This document shows positions 1-8,856 of a stretch of 64,000 nt of DNA, piece by piece. The notes under the pieces are model-generated. The model searched no databases, was not told the origin of the DNA, and saw only the letters and a list, made by a program, of their open reading frames with translations. Made by a program: the position numbers and the translations under genes. Source of the DNA: an uncultured Winogradskyella sp. (GTDB taxonomy: Bacteria; Bacteroidota; Bacteroidia; Flavobacteriales; Flavobacteriaceae); assembly GCF_947498345.1 (NCBI RefSeq), contig NZ_CANMJY010000012.1:62001-126000 (forward strand), written 5' to 3'. Within the stretch, counting starts at the first letter, position 1, and each line of letters opens with the position of its first letter.

Positions 1-1103
1 TCTTTACGTCTGTCCATAACAACTTGCGCTACTTCAAAAGCTTTATTGGTTTTGTAGGTGACAAAACCTTTACTTCCTCCCCAAGAAAAGCTTGGTACAA
101 AATTGCGGGGAAAACCACTTCCAAAGATATTAGCACTTACACCAACAACCGTACCAGTATTAAACATAGTGTTAATACCGCATTTACTATGATCTCCCAT
201 CATAAGACCGCAGAATTGTAATCCGGTTTTAGCAAACCTCCCTGCTTGGTAATCCCAAAGCCGTACTTCGGCATAATTATTCTTTAGATTTGAATTGTTT
301 GTGTCTGCACCTAAATTACACCATTCCCCTAAAACAGAATTTCCTAAAAATCCATCGTGCCCTTTGTTAGAATAGCCAAACAATACCGAATTATTTACTT
401 CACCGCCAACCTTACTATAGGGTCCGACAGTTGTAGGCCCGTAAATCTTTGTCGCTAATTTTAAGGTAGCATTATTACATAGTGCTAAAGGGCCTCTTAC
501 TACAGAGCCTTCCATAATCTCAGCATCTCGTCCTATATAAATTGGACCAGAACTGGCATTTAGTGTAGCAAAGTTTACAGTAGCCCCTTTTTCTATAAAA
601 ATATGTTCTGGGTTAATCGTATTTACCGTAGCGGGAATAGGCTCAGACTTTCTACCTTTTGTTATAAGCGCAAAATCTTCTTGAATAGCATCACCATTTT
701 TTGAAAAAATATCCCATGTATGTTCTATAGTTAAAACATCCCCATCGAACTCTACAGCATCGAAGTTTGAAAAATCATTAACTTCCTCACCTTCTTTTGT
801 AAAGAATGCAATAACATCTTCTCCTCTAAATAGTGCTTGGTTATGTTTTAAATTCTTTACCAATGCCACAACTTCCATATTAGGTAAAAAAGACGCATTT
901 ATCATAATATTATCTTCCATTTCTACCATAGGAAATTTATCGGAAAGATAATCTTCAGTCACAGTAGTTGTTGTATATTCTAAATACGATTCCCATTTCT
1001 GACGAATAGTTAAAATACCAACTCTAATATCTGCAACTGGTCTTGTGTAAGTAAATGGTAAAAGATGGTTACGATGTGGTCCGTCGAATAATATATAATT
1101 CAT
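1..1103 (-). CDS. GlmU-like sugar-phosphate nucleotidyltransferase, 3' end cut by window edge
   Basis: About 367 codons are visible, starting at the ATG read from 1103 (MNYILFDGPHRNHLLPFTYTR) and running off the left edge with no stop. The start resembles the Bacteroidota GlmU-family proteins annotated as putative glucose-1-phosphate thymidylyl- or UDP-GlcNAc pyrophosphorylase-like. The second half has left-handed beta-helix character: short repeats such as IYIGRDAEIMEGSVVRGP, then GPTTVGPYSKVGGEVNNS. The N-terminal half lacks a clear GxGTRM nucleotide-binding loop, which is usual for this subfamily, so the reaction is uncertain. From memory of the family (about 390 residues) only a short C-terminal piece is missing. 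The role is inferred to be nucleotide-sugar supply for envelope glycans. Confidence 0.8.
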   Translation of the reverse strand, partial: MNYILFDGPHRNHLLPFTYTRPVADIRVGILTIRQKWESYLEYTTTTVTEDYLSDKFPMVEMEDNIMINASFLPNMEVVALVKNLKHNQALFRGEDVIAFFTKEGEEVNDFSNFDAVEFDGDVLTIEHTWDIFSKNGDAIQEDFALITKGRKSEPIPATVNTINPEHIFIEKGATVNFATLNASSGPIYIGRDAEIMEGSVVRGPLALCNNATLKLATKIYGPTTVGPYSKVGGEVNNSVLFGYSNKGHDGFLGNSVLGEWCNLGADTNNSNLKNNYAEVRLWDYQAGRFAKTGLQFCGLMMGDHSKCGINTMFNTGTVVGVSANIFGSGFPRNFVPSFSWGGSKGFVTYKTNKAFEVAQVVMDRRK

Positions 1104-1174
1104 TATAAAGTTTGAAGTTAGAAGCCTTAAATTGACTCAATTATAGCATAAAAGTAGCCTAATTATAGAAAACA

Positions 1175-1206
1175 AAAAAGCCTTTCTGTTATTAGAAAGG
1201 CTTTTT
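1175..1206 (-). terminator. Rho-independent terminator after rpmE2
   Basis: A 13-bp perfect inverted repeat (AAAAAGCCTTTCT / AGAAAGGCTTTTT) with a 6-nt loop. A/T runs on both sides allow function in either direction; given the neighbours it most likely ends the minus-strand rpmE2 transcript and insulates the GlmU-like gene. Confidence 0.85.
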
Positions 1207-1226
1207 CGATTATTGGTAAGCTATGC

Positions 1227-1478
1227 TTATTTTTTAAACTTAGCATATTTGCTTTTAAATTTATCAATACGACCAGCAGTATCTACTAATTTAGATTTAC
1301 CAGTGTAGTATGGGTGTGATGTTCTAGAAATTTCCAATTTTACTAATGGATATTCAACACCGTCAACCTCAATAGTTTCATTAGTATCTGCTGTAGACTT
1401 CGTTAAAAATACGTCATCGTTAGACATATCTTTAAACGCTACTACTCTGTAATTTTCTGGATGTATACCTGCTTTCAT
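1227..1478 (-). CDS. rpmE2: 50S ribosomal protein L31 type B
   Basis: A small protein of about 83 residues that matches bacterial L31 of the B type: IHPENYR near the N-terminus and [19 protein letters not shown] in the second half. The zinc-binding cysteines of type A L31 are absent, as expected for the zinc-independent form. It is a component of the large ribosomal subunit at the central-protuberance bridge. Two adjacent ATGs exist (1481 and 1478); the second gives [11 protein letters not shown], closest to the family start. It is a single-gene transcript with its own promoter upstream and a strong terminator downstream. Confidence 0.97.
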   Translation of the reverse strand: MKAGIHPENYRVVAFKDMSNDDVFLTKSTADTNETIEVDGVEYPLVKLEISRTSHPYYTGKSKLVDTAGRIDKFKSKYAKFKK

Positions 1479-1516
1479 CACTAAATGCTTTAAAATAATT
1501 CGATTTTTTCGAGGTG

Positions 1517-1546
1517 CAAATTTAAGTATTTTTTATAAATGTACAA
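1517..1546 (-). promoter_or_regulatory. Bacteroidota-type promoter of rpmE2
   Basis: On the minus strand TAAATTTG (1517-1524) matches the -7 consensus TAnnTTTG, and a TTG at 1544-1546 lies 19 nt upstream, the classical -33/-7 spacing. The predicted start of transcription is near 1512, giving a leader of about 35 nt. Confidence 0.6.
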
Positions 1547-1591
1547 TCTTTTTAATAATTTTTATTTTCAAAATTTGATGTAACAAATCAC

Positions 1592-1599
1592 TACCTTTG
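1592..1599 (+). promoter_or_regulatory. -7 promoter box upstream of DUF4199 gene
   Basis: TACCTTTG matches TAnnTTTG exactly. A TTTG at 1574-1577 is present, but the 14-nt gap is shorter than the usual spacing, so only the -7 element is supported. The predicted start near 1604 leaves about 35 nt before the ATG at 1639. Confidence 0.5.
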
Positions 1600-1638
1600 G
1601 TTACTAACTAAGCAATTAACTAAAAAACCATCTTAATT

Positions 1639-2172
1639 ATGGAAAAATCATTAAAGTCTTCGTCACTAAATTACGGAATGTATCTGGGTTTAATATTATC
1701 TGCATTTACCATTATTGCTTATGCCCTAAATATAGAACTCCTTGTTAATTTTTGGATTATGCTTTTACTACTACCATTAGTAGCTATAGTTTTTGGTATT
1801 ATATCTACTGCAAAAGCTAAAAGTATTCTCGGCGGTTTTATGAGTTTTAAACAAGCATTCTCTTCATATTTTATAACAGTTGCTATAGGCATGATTATAA
1901 GCTCATTAGTATCTATTGTTTTATTTGGATTTATTGACCCTGATGCAGCAACAATGTTACAAGAAATAGGCATGGAAAAAGCCAGGGCTTTTATGGAAAG
2001 TATGGGAGCGCCAGAAAGTGAAATAAACAAAGCAATGGCAAAAGCAGCAGAAGAAGATGCGATGAGCATTAGCTCTCAATTATACAATATAGCAAAAGGG
2101 CTTATTTTCTATGCTGTTATTGGTCTAATTGTAGCATTAATAATGAAAAAGAAAGATCCTGACGCTGCTTAA
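1639..2172 (+). CDS. DUF4199 family membrane protein
   Basis: A 177-residue integral membrane protein of the DUF4199 type, common in Flavobacteriia and of unknown function. Four hydrophobic segments are visible at about residues 13-31, 36-55, 75-98 and 150-172. A soluble, charged, Met/Ala/Glu-rich stretch lies between the third and fourth (about 105-145). The motif GGFMSFKQAFSSYF after the second segment is the conserved core as I remember the family. It is followed after 44 nt by a glycosyltransferase; these two are neighbours in many Flavobacteriaceae, which hints at an envelope role, but no activity can be assigned. Confidence 0.85.
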   Translation: MEKSLKSSSLNYGMYLGLILSAFTIIAYALNIELLVNFWIMLLLLPLVAIVFGIISTAKAKSILGGFMSFKQAFSSYFITVAIGMIISSLVSIVLFGFIDPDAATMLQEIGMEKARAFMESMGAPESEINKAMAKAAEEDAMSISSQLYNIAKGLIFYAVIGLIVALIMKKKDPDAA

Positions 2173-2182
2173 AAATTTTCTC

Positions 2183-2190
2183 TATTTTTG
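2183..2190 (+). promoter_or_regulatory. -7 promoter box upstream of glycosyltransferase
   Basis: TATTTTTG matches TAnnTTTG and lies 27 nt before the ATG at 2217. No convincing -33 TTTG is seen. The glycosyltransferase may also be read from the DUF4199 promoter. Confidence 0.4.
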
Positions 2191-2216
2191 AAGTCTAGAA
2201 TTTTGACCTCATCAAT

Positions 2217-3167
2217 ATGAATATATCAGTAGTTATACCGCTACTTAACGAAGAAGAATCTTTAAAAGAACTACACGATTGGATTGTATCAGTGATGCAA
2301 TCCAATTCGTTTTCTTACGAAATTCTTTTTATTGATGATGGTAGTACCGACAATTCCTGGAAGGTAATCTCTGAGCTCTCTGGTGTTAACCAAAATGTTA
2401 AGGGCATTCGCTTTTTAAAAAATTTCGGGAAGTCACAGGCACTACATGCAGGTTTTGCTAAGGCCATAGGAAATGTCGTCATTACTATGGATGCCGACTT
2501 ACAGGATAATCCAGAAGAAATCCCTGAGCTGTACAATATGATAACAGATAAAGGCTACGATTTGGTTTCGGGCTGGAAAAAAAAGCGTTACGATTCTGTA
2601 ATTACAAAAAATCTGCCTTCAAAATTATTTAATTGGGCAGCCAGACGCACATCTGGTGTAAAATTACATGATTTTAATTGTGGGCTTAAAGCTTACAGTA
2701 ATGCTGTTGTAAAACATATTGATGTTTATGGCGAAATGCATCGTTATATCCCTGTGTTGGCCAAAAACGCTGGCTTTACTAAGGTTGGCGAAAAAATCGT
2801 AAAGCATCAGGCTCGTAAATATGGTAAAACTAAATTCGGCATGAACCGTTTTATCAATGGGTTTTTAGACTTAATTACGATTTGGTTTGTTTCACGATTT
2901 GGTAAACGACCAATGCATCTTTTTGGTGCACTTGGTGTTGTTATGTTTATTATAGGTTTTGGATTTGCCTTATACTTAGGTTTAGACAAATTGTTTTTTA
3001 ATCCAACTGGTCGTTTAATTACTGATAGACCACAATTCTACATTGCACTTTCTACGATGATTATTGGCTCGCAGTTTTTTATTGCCGGGTTTTTAGGAGA
3101 ACTCATTCTACGCTCTAAACGTCAACAACAGCGTTATCATATAAAAGCACAGATTAATTTAGGGTAA
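2217..3167 (+). CDS. GT2 family polyprenyl-phosphate glycosyltransferase (DPM1/GtrB-like)
   Basis: A 316-residue family 2 glycosyltransferase. The N-terminal GT-A domain has the nucleotide-binding DDGSTDNS (about residues 40-47) and the metal-binding DADLQD (about 92-97). Two hydrophobic helices near the C-terminus (about 235-262 and 277-300) anchor it in the inner membrane. This layout is that of enzymes that move a hexose from UDP- or GDP-sugar onto undecaprenyl phosphate for later transfer in the periplasm. The sugar cannot be read from the sequence. It lies between a DUF4199 gene and a phosphohexomutase, consistent with surface glycan synthesis. Confidence 0.9.
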   Translation: MNISVVIPLLNEEESLKELHDWIVSVMQSNSFSYEILFIDDGSTDNSWKVISELSGVNQNVKGIRFLKNFGKSQALHAGFAKAIGNVVITMDADLQDNPEEIPELYNMITDKGYDLVSGWKKKRYDSVITKNLPSKLFNWAARRTSGVKLHDFNCGLKAYSNAVVKHIDVYGEMHRYIPVLAKNAGFTKVGEKIVKHQARKYGKTKFGMNRFINGFLDLITIWFVSRFGKRPMHLFGALGVVMFIIGFGFALYLGLDKLFFNPTGRLITDRPQFYIALSTMIIGSQFFIAGFLGELILRSKRQQQRYHIKAQINLG

Positions 3168-3215
3168 TATCTTTAAATTATAAGGCTAATTTTAAGCTTC
3201 AAAAATCGAAATGTT

Positions 3216-3223
3216 TACTTTTG
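3216..3223 (+). promoter_or_regulatory. -7 promoter box upstream of phosphohexomutase
   Basis: TACTTTTG matches TAnnTTTG, 20 nt before the ATG at 3244. The predicted start near 3228 gives a short leader. The -33 element is not obvious. Confidence 0.45.
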
Positions 3224-3243
3224 TACTATAACTACGATTACAA

Positions 3244-4971
3244 ATGATTTATATAAAACCTGAAATTTTAGAACGTGTCAATTCATGGTTAACTCCAACC
3301 TTTGATAAGGATTCTCAAGACCAAATAAAACATATGATTGCTTCTGACCCTAAAGGTTTAGAAGAGAGCTTCTATAAAGACCTGGAATTTGGCACAGGTG
3401 GAATGCGTGGTATAATGGGATTAGGGACCAACCGTATTAACAAATACACCCTAGGCAAAAATACACAAGGTTTAAGTAATTATTTAAAACAATCATTTCC
3501 CGATAAACAAGTAAAAGTAGCCATAGCTTACGATTGCAGACATAACAGTAAAACGTTTGGCAAAGTAGTTGCCGATGTCTTTTCTGCTAATGGCATACAA
3601 GTATACCTCTTTGAAGACTTAAGACCAACACCAGAGCTGTCTTTTGCATTAAAACATTTAGAATGCCATTGTGGTATTGTGTTAACCGCATCACACAATC
3701 CACCAGAATATAATGGTTACAAGGTTTACTGGCAAGATGGTGGACAGTTGGTTCCACCTCAAGATGCAGAAATTATCGCAGAAATCAACAGTTTAGATTA
3801 TTCCGAAATTAAGTTTGAAGCTAATAATGATCTAATTAATTATATAGGAAAAGATGTTGATGATGTTTTTATTGAAAGTTCTGTAAAAAATGGAAGTTTC
3901 AACACTTCTTCTAAAGCTCGAGAGAACCTAAATGTTGTCTTTACATCATTGCATGGCACATCGATTATGTCTATTCCTGAAACTTTAAAGCGTGCTGGCT
4001 ACACAAAGGTTAATATCGTTGAAGAACAAAAAGATCCTAATGGAGATTTCCCTACTGTAGTTTCTCCAAACCCAGAAGAACCTGAAGCATTAAAAATGGC
4101 CATGAAGTTGGCAGAAAAAGTGGATGGAGATATCGTTATTGGTACAGATCCAGATTGCGACCGCCTTGGAGTTGTGGTTAGAAACCTCGAAAATGAATTA
4201 GTGATTCTTAACGGTAATCAAACCATGATTTTGATGACGGATTTTCTATTAAAGCAATGGAAAAGTTCAGAAAAAATAAATGGTAACCAGTTTATAGGCT
4301 CTACTATAGTATCTACACCAATGATGTCGGTTTTAGCCAAGGCTTATAATGTGGAATGCAAAATTGGTCTTACAGGTTTTAAATGGATTGCTAAAATGAT
4401 AAAAGATTATCCAGAGCTGGATTTTATTGGTGGTGGTGAGGAAAGTTTTGGATTTATGGTAGGCGATTTTGTTCGTGATAAAGATGCTGTAACTTCTACA
4501 CTTTTGGCATGCGAAATTGCTGCGCAAGCAAAAGCCGAAGGAAAAACACTGTATAAAAAGCTAATCGATTTATATATTGAGCATGGGTTTTATAAAGAAC
4601 GTTTAGTATCGTTAACCAAAAAAGGCATTGAGGGAGCTAACAAAATTAAACAGATGATGATTGATGCACGTCAAAATCCTTTAAGCGAAGTTAATGGATC
4701 TAAAGTAATACGTGTTGAAGATTACCAATTATCTATAGCAAAAGACAGGATTAATGGTATAGAAGAAACAATAAATATTCCTAAGTCCAATGTTTTAATC
4801 TATTACACTGAGGATGGAAGCAAAATTGCTTTAAGACCTAGCGGTACTGAACCAAAGATTAAGTTTTACATAAGCGTGAATACAAACCTTGACAATGTGT
4901 CTGCTTTTAAAGAAACGGAGCAATTGTTGGAAAGTAAGATTGATGCTATCCTTAAGGATATGAATTTATAA
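3244..4971 (+). CDS. Phospho-sugar mutase (phosphoglucomutase/phosphomannomutase)
   Basis: A 575-residue alpha-D-phosphohexomutase that interconverts hexose 1- and 6-phosphates. All four family loops are visible: the phosphoserine loop [13 protein letters not shown] with catalytic Ser150, the metal loop GTDPDCDR with Asp302, Asp304 and Asp306, the sugar loop GGGEESFGF (about 396-404), and the phosphate loop [12 protein letters not shown] near residue 540. Length and the EESFGF loop fit the Bacteroidota and Firmicutes PgcA-like group, with glucose or mannose phosphate as the likely substrate. The next gene starts 3 nt after the stop, so the two are co-transcribed. Confidence 0.95.
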   Translation: MIYIKPEILERVNSWLTPTFDKDSQDQIKHMIASDPKGLEESFYKDLEFGTGGMRGIMGLGTNRINKYTLGKNTQGLSNYLKQSFPDKQVKVAIAYDCRHNSKTFGKVVADVFSANGIQVYLFEDLRPTPELSFALKHLECHCGIVLTASHNPPEYNGYKVYWQDGGQLVPPQDAEIIAEINSLDYSEIKFEANNDLINYIGKDVDDVFIESSVKNGSFNTSSKARENLNVVFTSLHGTSIMSIPETLKRAGYTKVNIVEEQKDPNGDFPTVVSPNPEEPEALKMAMKLAEKVDGDIVIGTDPDCDRLGVVVRNLENELVILNGNQTMILMTDFLLKQWKSSEKINGNQFIGSTIVSTPMMSVLAKAYNVECKIGLTGFKWIAKMIKDYPELDFIGGGEESFGFMVGDFVRDKDAVTSTLLACEIAAQAKAEGKTLYKKLIDLYIEHGFYKERLVSLTKKGIEGANKIKQMMIDARQNPLSEVNGSKVIRVEDYQLSIAKDRINGIEETINIPKSNVLIYYTEDGSKIALRPSGTEPKIKFYISVNTNLDNVSAFKETEQLLESKIDAILKDMNL

Positions 4972-4974
4972 TCA

Positions 4975-6801
4975 ATGAATTACATAAAAAAGCTTATACC
5001 TTTTGCGTTACCATATAAGAAATATGCGTATCTAAATATTTTCTTTAATGTTCTATATGCTCTTTTTAGCACGCTATCTTTTATTGCCTTAATTCCTGTA
5101 TTTAAAGTCATTTTTAGTGATCAACGTATAATAACCAAAGAACCTATATGGAAAGGATGGTTAAACTTAAAAAAATATGGCGAAGAATATCTAAATTATT
5201 TCATAGTAGATAACATAGAAAAATATGGTGACTTCAAAGTCCTTATGATGATGGTAGGCATTATAATAAGTATGTTTTTACTTAAAAATATTTCTAATTA
5301 TTTAGCCATGTATTTCATTACATTTCTAAGAAATGGTGTACTAAAAGATATCAGAAATAAACTTTATGACAAAATAGTAAACCTTCAATTAGCATTTTAC
5401 TCTGAAAAAACAAAAGGCGATACTATATCTAGAGTAAGTGCTGATGTAAACGAAGTAAGGAATTCCTTTTTGGCGATCCTTGAAATGATTGTGAGAGAAC
5501 CATTAACCATATTGTTCTCTCTAATCACTATGCTTGTTCTTAGTCTAAAACTAACACTATTTGTTCTGATTTTTATACCTATTTCTGGTTTAATTATTTC
5601 TAGAATTGGCAAATCATTAAAAAAGGGGTCTTTAAAGGTTCAAAAAGAACAAGGAGTATTCTTATCCGTTTTAGAGGAAACTATGGGGGGTCTAAGGATA
5701 ATTAAAGCTTTTAACGTTGAAAAAATGTTTGCTAAAAAGTTCGAAGACAGTAACAAAAGATACTACAAACATTCTAATAAATTATTAAACAGGCAAAATC
5801 TTGCTTCACCTTTAAGTGAATTATTAGGAATAATTGTCATCGGTGTTTTATTAGTTTACGGTGGTTATCTTGTTTTTGTAGATAAAACCATGGATGCAAG
5901 TTTTTTTGTAGGTTATATAACTTTAGCTTATAACATCTTAACACCTGCGAAAGCTATAGCAAAAGCGAGTTATAGAGTAAAACGGGGTGATGGAGCAGCA
6001 AACAGGATTTTGGAGTTTATTGAAACCGAAAATACAGTACTAGAAATAGAAAACCCTATTGAAAAAGAAAGTTTTGAAAATCAAATGTCTCTAGACAATG
6101 TTTCTTTTAAGTATGAAAATCAATACGTCTTAAAAAACTTTAATTTAATAATCCCAAAAGGGAAATCGATAGCACTTGTAGGACAATCGGGAAGCGGTAA
6201 AAGTACTATAGCAAATTTAGTGACTCGTTTTTATGATGTAAATAAAGGAAGTATTACTATTGATGGTGAAGACATAAAAAATCTTTCTAAAAAATCTCTC
6301 AGAGGTTTTATTGGCCTGGTTAATCAAGATTCAATATTGTTTAACGACACTATAGCAAATAATTTAAAGGTTGGCAAAGAAGATGCTACTGAAGACGAAA
6401 TCATAGAAGCACTAAAAATTGCCAATGCGTGGGAATTTGTAAAAGACTTACCTAAAGGCATTCATACTAATATCGGTGATTCTGGAGGTAAAATTTCTGG
6501 TGGTCAAAAGCAACGTGTTAATATTGCTCGTGCAGTTTTAAAAAATCCACCCATCATGATATTAGACGAAGCTACTTCTGCTTTAGATACAGAAAGTGAG
6601 CGTCTGGTGCAAGATGCTTTAGAGAACATGATGAAAAATAGAACCTCTATTGTTATCGCTCACCGATTATCTACTATTCAGAATGCAGATTTAATTGTAG
6701 TGATGCAAAAAGGTGAAATCGCAGAGCAAGGTACGCACGCAGAACTCATATCAAAAAATGGTGTGTATAAGAAACTGGTAGAAATGCAGAGTTTTGACTA
6801 G
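4975..6801 (+). CDS. ABC exporter, fused permease and ATPase (MsbA-like)
   Basis: A 608-residue half-transporter. The N-terminal membrane domain has about six hydrophobic segments (residues 20-45, 90-118, 172-210, 283-303 and others), with an unusual loop at about 48-85 after the first segment. The C-terminal ATPase has Walker A GQSGSGKST (403-411), the signature SGGQKQR, Walker B IMILDEATSALD and the switch histidine in AHRLST. It acts as a dimer that flips lipids, lipid-linked sugars or drugs. It shares an operon with the mutase upstream. The last 4 nt overlap the stop of the convergent gene. MsbA is the nearest functional guess; the substrate is unknown. Confidence 0.93.
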   Translation: MNYIKKLIPFALPYKKYAYLNIFFNVLYALFSTLSFIALIPVFKVIFSDQRIITKEPIWKGWLNLKKYGEEYLNYFIVDNIEKYGDFKVLMMMVGIIISMFLLKNISNYLAMYFITFLRNGVLKDIRNKLYDKIVNLQLAFYSEKTKGDTISRVSADVNEVRNSFLAILEMIVREPLTILFSLITMLVLSLKLTLFVLIFIPISGLIISRIGKSLKKGSLKVQKEQGVFLSVLEETMGGLRIIKAFNVEKMFAKKFEDSNKRYYKHSNKLLNRQNLASPLSELLGIIVIGVLLVYGGYLVFVDKTMDASFFVGYITLAYNILTPAKAIAKASYRVKRGDGAANRILEFIETENTVLEIENPIEKESFENQMSLDNVSFKYENQYVLKNFNLIIPKGKSIALVGQSGSGKSTIANLVTRFYDVNKGSITIDGEDIKNLSKKSLRGFIGLVNQDSILFNDTIANNLKVGKEDATEDEIIEALKIANAWEFVKDLPKGIHTNIGDSGGKISGGQKQRVNIARAVLKNPPIMILDEATSALDTESERLVQDALENMMKNRTSIVIAHRLSTIQNADLIVVMQKGEIAEQGTHAELISKNGVYKKLVEMQSFD

Positions 6802-7859
6802 TTCTTCTTTACCTGTTGAATTTCCATATAAGTTTTTCCTGAAAATCCATCGATATCAACAGCATTACTTTCTGCTCTGATTCTTACTTCAACAGTATTT
6901 GTGGCTGAGAGAAAAACTAAACAATCAACCTGTCTCATTACATCACCTGTATTATGATGATTATATGTAGATTCAGCTTCTAATGTACCATTAACATAAA
7001 TAGCTATCCCATAATAATTTGTGTTAGATTGGGAAGTCGTATGATAACTTGCATTTATACGATAATAACCTGCTGTACCAGCAGTAAAGGTATTGGTTGC
7101 TGTATTAAACTCGCCATTAGTATCAAAATCTTCAGTATCAAAATCAATATTAGCCCAACCTGCACCTGTTGCGGATTGATTATAAGTCCCAGAAAGATGA
7201 GCTCTAACCAATGATAAATCAGAGTTATCATTTTTGTCCTCCCAAGTTACATTTCCAGTAGCATCAGTTTGCATAATTTGCTCATCTGTTCCTCTGCTTT
7301 CAGGCAAAATATAATTATCTGTAGTTGTTTGACCTATAGAAAACTTACCTCCTAAAAAGTACCCTGAATAAATATCGTCATTAGCGGCTGTTCCATTCAC
7401 TGTACTATATACACCATAGATATTTGCCGTATTGCCGGCATTTGTTATATCTGCATATAGTCCATAGCTATTACTATTTACACCTGTAGACTGCCCAAGT
7501 GCTGCATAAACGCCATACATATCTGTTGTTGTTGCCCCAGAGGTGGGCTTAAATACCTCAGTAAATATACCGTAACGATTAGCAGTACCTGCGCCCGAAA
7601 CATTATTATATATACCAAACTTCTCTGCTGCTCCTCCAATTGCAGGAGTACTTGAGTTTGTTAGATGAAGTGAAAAAGTGCTTTGAGTCGTAGATGCAGA
7701 AGTACTATTAACATCTACCTGTAATCCTTTTCGTTCTGATGTAGCCGTAGCGTCTGTAACTACATCTAACTGCGCACCTGGTGTTGTGGTACCAATACCA
7801 ACTTGAGCAAAAATGAACATAGGAAACATCATTGAAAAAAGTAGGGAACGTATTTTCAT
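6798..7859 (-). CDS. Secreted protein with C1q/TNF-like C-terminal domain
   Basis: A 353-residue protein with a signal peptide (MKIRSLLFSMMFPMFIFAQ). Just after cleavage comes VGIGTTTPGAQLDV, a motif typical of surface and tail-fibre-like proteins of Flavobacteriia. The middle (about 55-175) holds loose repeats of the form xxYGVYxxxxxx. The C-terminal 135 residues (from about LVRAHLSGTYNQSATG) have the spacing of a C1q-like jelly-roll, including TAGYYRINASY and a YMEIQQV end strand. It is probably a surface-exposed oligomeric adhesin-like protein. No sorting tail is seen. It converges on the ABC gene with overlapping stops. Confidence 0.7.
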   Translation of the reverse strand: MKIRSLLFSMMFPMFIFAQVGIGTTTPGAQLDVVTDATATSERKGLQVDVNSTSASTTQSTFSLHLTNSSTPAIGGAAEKFGIYNNVSGAGTANRYGIFTEVFKPTSGATTTDMYGVYAALGQSTGVNSNSYGLYADITNAGNTANIYGVYSTVNGTAANDDIYSGYFLGGKFSIGQTTTDNYILPESRGTDEQIMQTDATGNVTWEDKNDNSDLSLVRAHLSGTYNQSATGAGWANIDFDTEDFDTNGEFNTATNTFTAGTAGYYRINASYHTTSQSNTNYYGIAIYVNGTLEAESTYNHHNTGDVMRQVDCLVFLSATNTVEVRIRAESNAVDIDGFSGKTYMEIQQVKKN

Positions 7860-7936
7860 CGCAATTAAATCTTATAATATAACAGCCTAATGTACAATAT
7901 TTCTATTGTATACTAAAAATAAAATCGTGATAACTG

Positions 7937-7944
7937 CAAATATA
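7937..7944 (-). promoter_or_regulatory. -7 box upstream of the C1q-like gene, with leader hairpin
   Basis: On the minus strand TATATTTG matches TAnnTTTG. The predicted start near 7932 gives a leader of about 73 nt, which contains an inverted repeat TACAATA-N4-TATTGTA at 7893-7910. No good -33 element is visible. Confidence 0.4.
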
Positions 7945-7971
7945 TCAGCTAAATAGATACCGTTTTAAAAA

Positions 7972-8055
7972 TCAAAAAAGGGTGCACTTTTACATGCACC
8001 CTTCTCATTTTGTTACCAGATTTGGGGAAACTGATAACAGTTAATAGGTTAAGCT
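7972..8055 (-). ncRNA. Candidate small RNA or leader attenuator with C-rich loop and terminator
   Basis: Read on the minus strand. The predicted start near 8055 follows a TTG-N20-TATGTTTG promoter (8060-8090). The transcript would form hairpin 1 from GTTATCAG (8038-8031) and CTGGTAAC (8019-8012), with a CCCC-containing 11-nt loop. Hairpin 2 is AAGGGTGCA / TGCACCCTT (7978-7986 with 7995-8003), followed by six U residues, a classical terminator. Its length is about 84 nt. No gene on this strand lies to the right, so the terminator has no other obvious client. It could instead be an attenuator ahead of the C1q-like gene. No homologue is recognised. Confidence 0.45.
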
Positions 8056-8059
8056 GTGT

Positions 8060-8090
8060 CAAACATATAATAAATAATGCTACTAAACAA
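8060..8090 (-). promoter_or_regulatory. Promoter of the candidate minus-strand small RNA
   Basis: TATGTTTG (8067-8060 on the minus strand) is an exact TAnnTTTG -7 box, with TTG at 8090-8088 and a 20-nt spacer. Confidence 0.45.
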
Positions 8091-8245
8091 GAAAAAAATG
8101 CTTTTTATCGTGTTTTTTTGCTTTTAATCGAATTAATTTTTTATAAAACACTGATAATCAATCAACAACATATTGCGCTTAATTTGAAATTTTTATACAT
8201 TAAACTTTTAGTAATTTAACCAGTCTAAATACCAAAGCAAATTAC

Positions 8246-8788
8246 TTGATTAACGAATCAGAATTCATATTACAACTTCAAGACCCAAAATCTAAAGAAG
8301 CAGCTTTTAGAGCGCTTATGAAACTCTATAAAGAACGCTTATATTGGCATATACGAAAGATTGTAATAACTCATGACGATGCTGACGACGTACTACAGAA
8401 CACCTTTATTAAAGTATACCGAAGTATTGATAAGTTTAAAGGTGAGAGCAAACTGTACTCTTGGTTATATAGAATAGCTACCAACGAGTCTATTACGCAT
8501 ATCAATAAGAATTCTAAGCGCTTACATATTACAAATGAAGAGCATCAAAATTACGCCATTAACAATTTAACTGCAGATGTATATTTCGAAGGAGACGAGA
8601 TTCAACTAAAACTACAAAAAGCTATTGCTACTTTACCTAAAAAGCAGCAAATAGTCTTTAACATGAAATATTTTGATGATTTAAAATATAGAGAAATAGC
8701 AGATATTTTAGAAACTAGTGAAGGTGCACTAAAAGCATCATACCATATCGCTGTAAAGAAAATAGAAACCTTTTTAAGGTCTGATTAA
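8246..8788 (+). CDS. ECF-type sigma-70 family RNA polymerase sigma factor
   Basis: A 180-residue extracytoplasmic-function sigma factor with only regions 2 and 4. Region 2 is visible in DDADDVLQNTFIKVYRSIDK and the following YSWLYRIATNE. Region 4 has LPKKQQIVFNMKYFDDL and the helix-turn-helix YREIADILETSEGALKASY. The start is a TTG at 8246, chosen because it gives the typical short N-terminus before the first helix and no ATG is near. Downstream are a one-helix membrane protein and a Spy/LTXXQ-like periplasmic protein, which suggests an envelope-stress circuit. Region 8091-8245 upstream shows no clear promoter. Confidence 0.93.
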   Translation: MINESEFILQLQDPKSKEAAFRALMKLYKERLYWHIRKIVITHDDADDVLQNTFIKVYRSIDKFKGESKLYSWLYRIATNESITHINKNSKRLHITNEEHQNYAINNLTADVYFEGDEIQLKLQKAIATLPKKQQIVFNMKYFDDLKYREIADILETSEGALKASYHIAVKKIETFLRSD

Positions 8789-8856
8789 ACTATTTTACTA
8801 ATTTATAGTCATAGAATTATAAACATAAAAGATTTCCTATAATCAGGAAAGCGGCC

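Noticed and set aside
24..221. 65-codon plus-strand reading frame at the left edge
   Set aside because: It lies antisense to the GlmU-like gene, which has clear repeats and extends over the whole interval.
8183..8208. TTTG plus TAAACTTT as promoter of the first ECF sigma factor
   Set aside because: The spacer is 14 nt and the -7 box is imperfect; support is too weak.
8010..8219. 69-codon plus-strand reading frame before the first ECF sigma factor
   Set aside because: Composition is that of AT-rich noncoding DNA, no ribosome-binding context or family resemblance, and it overlaps the candidate minus-strand RNA and its promoter.
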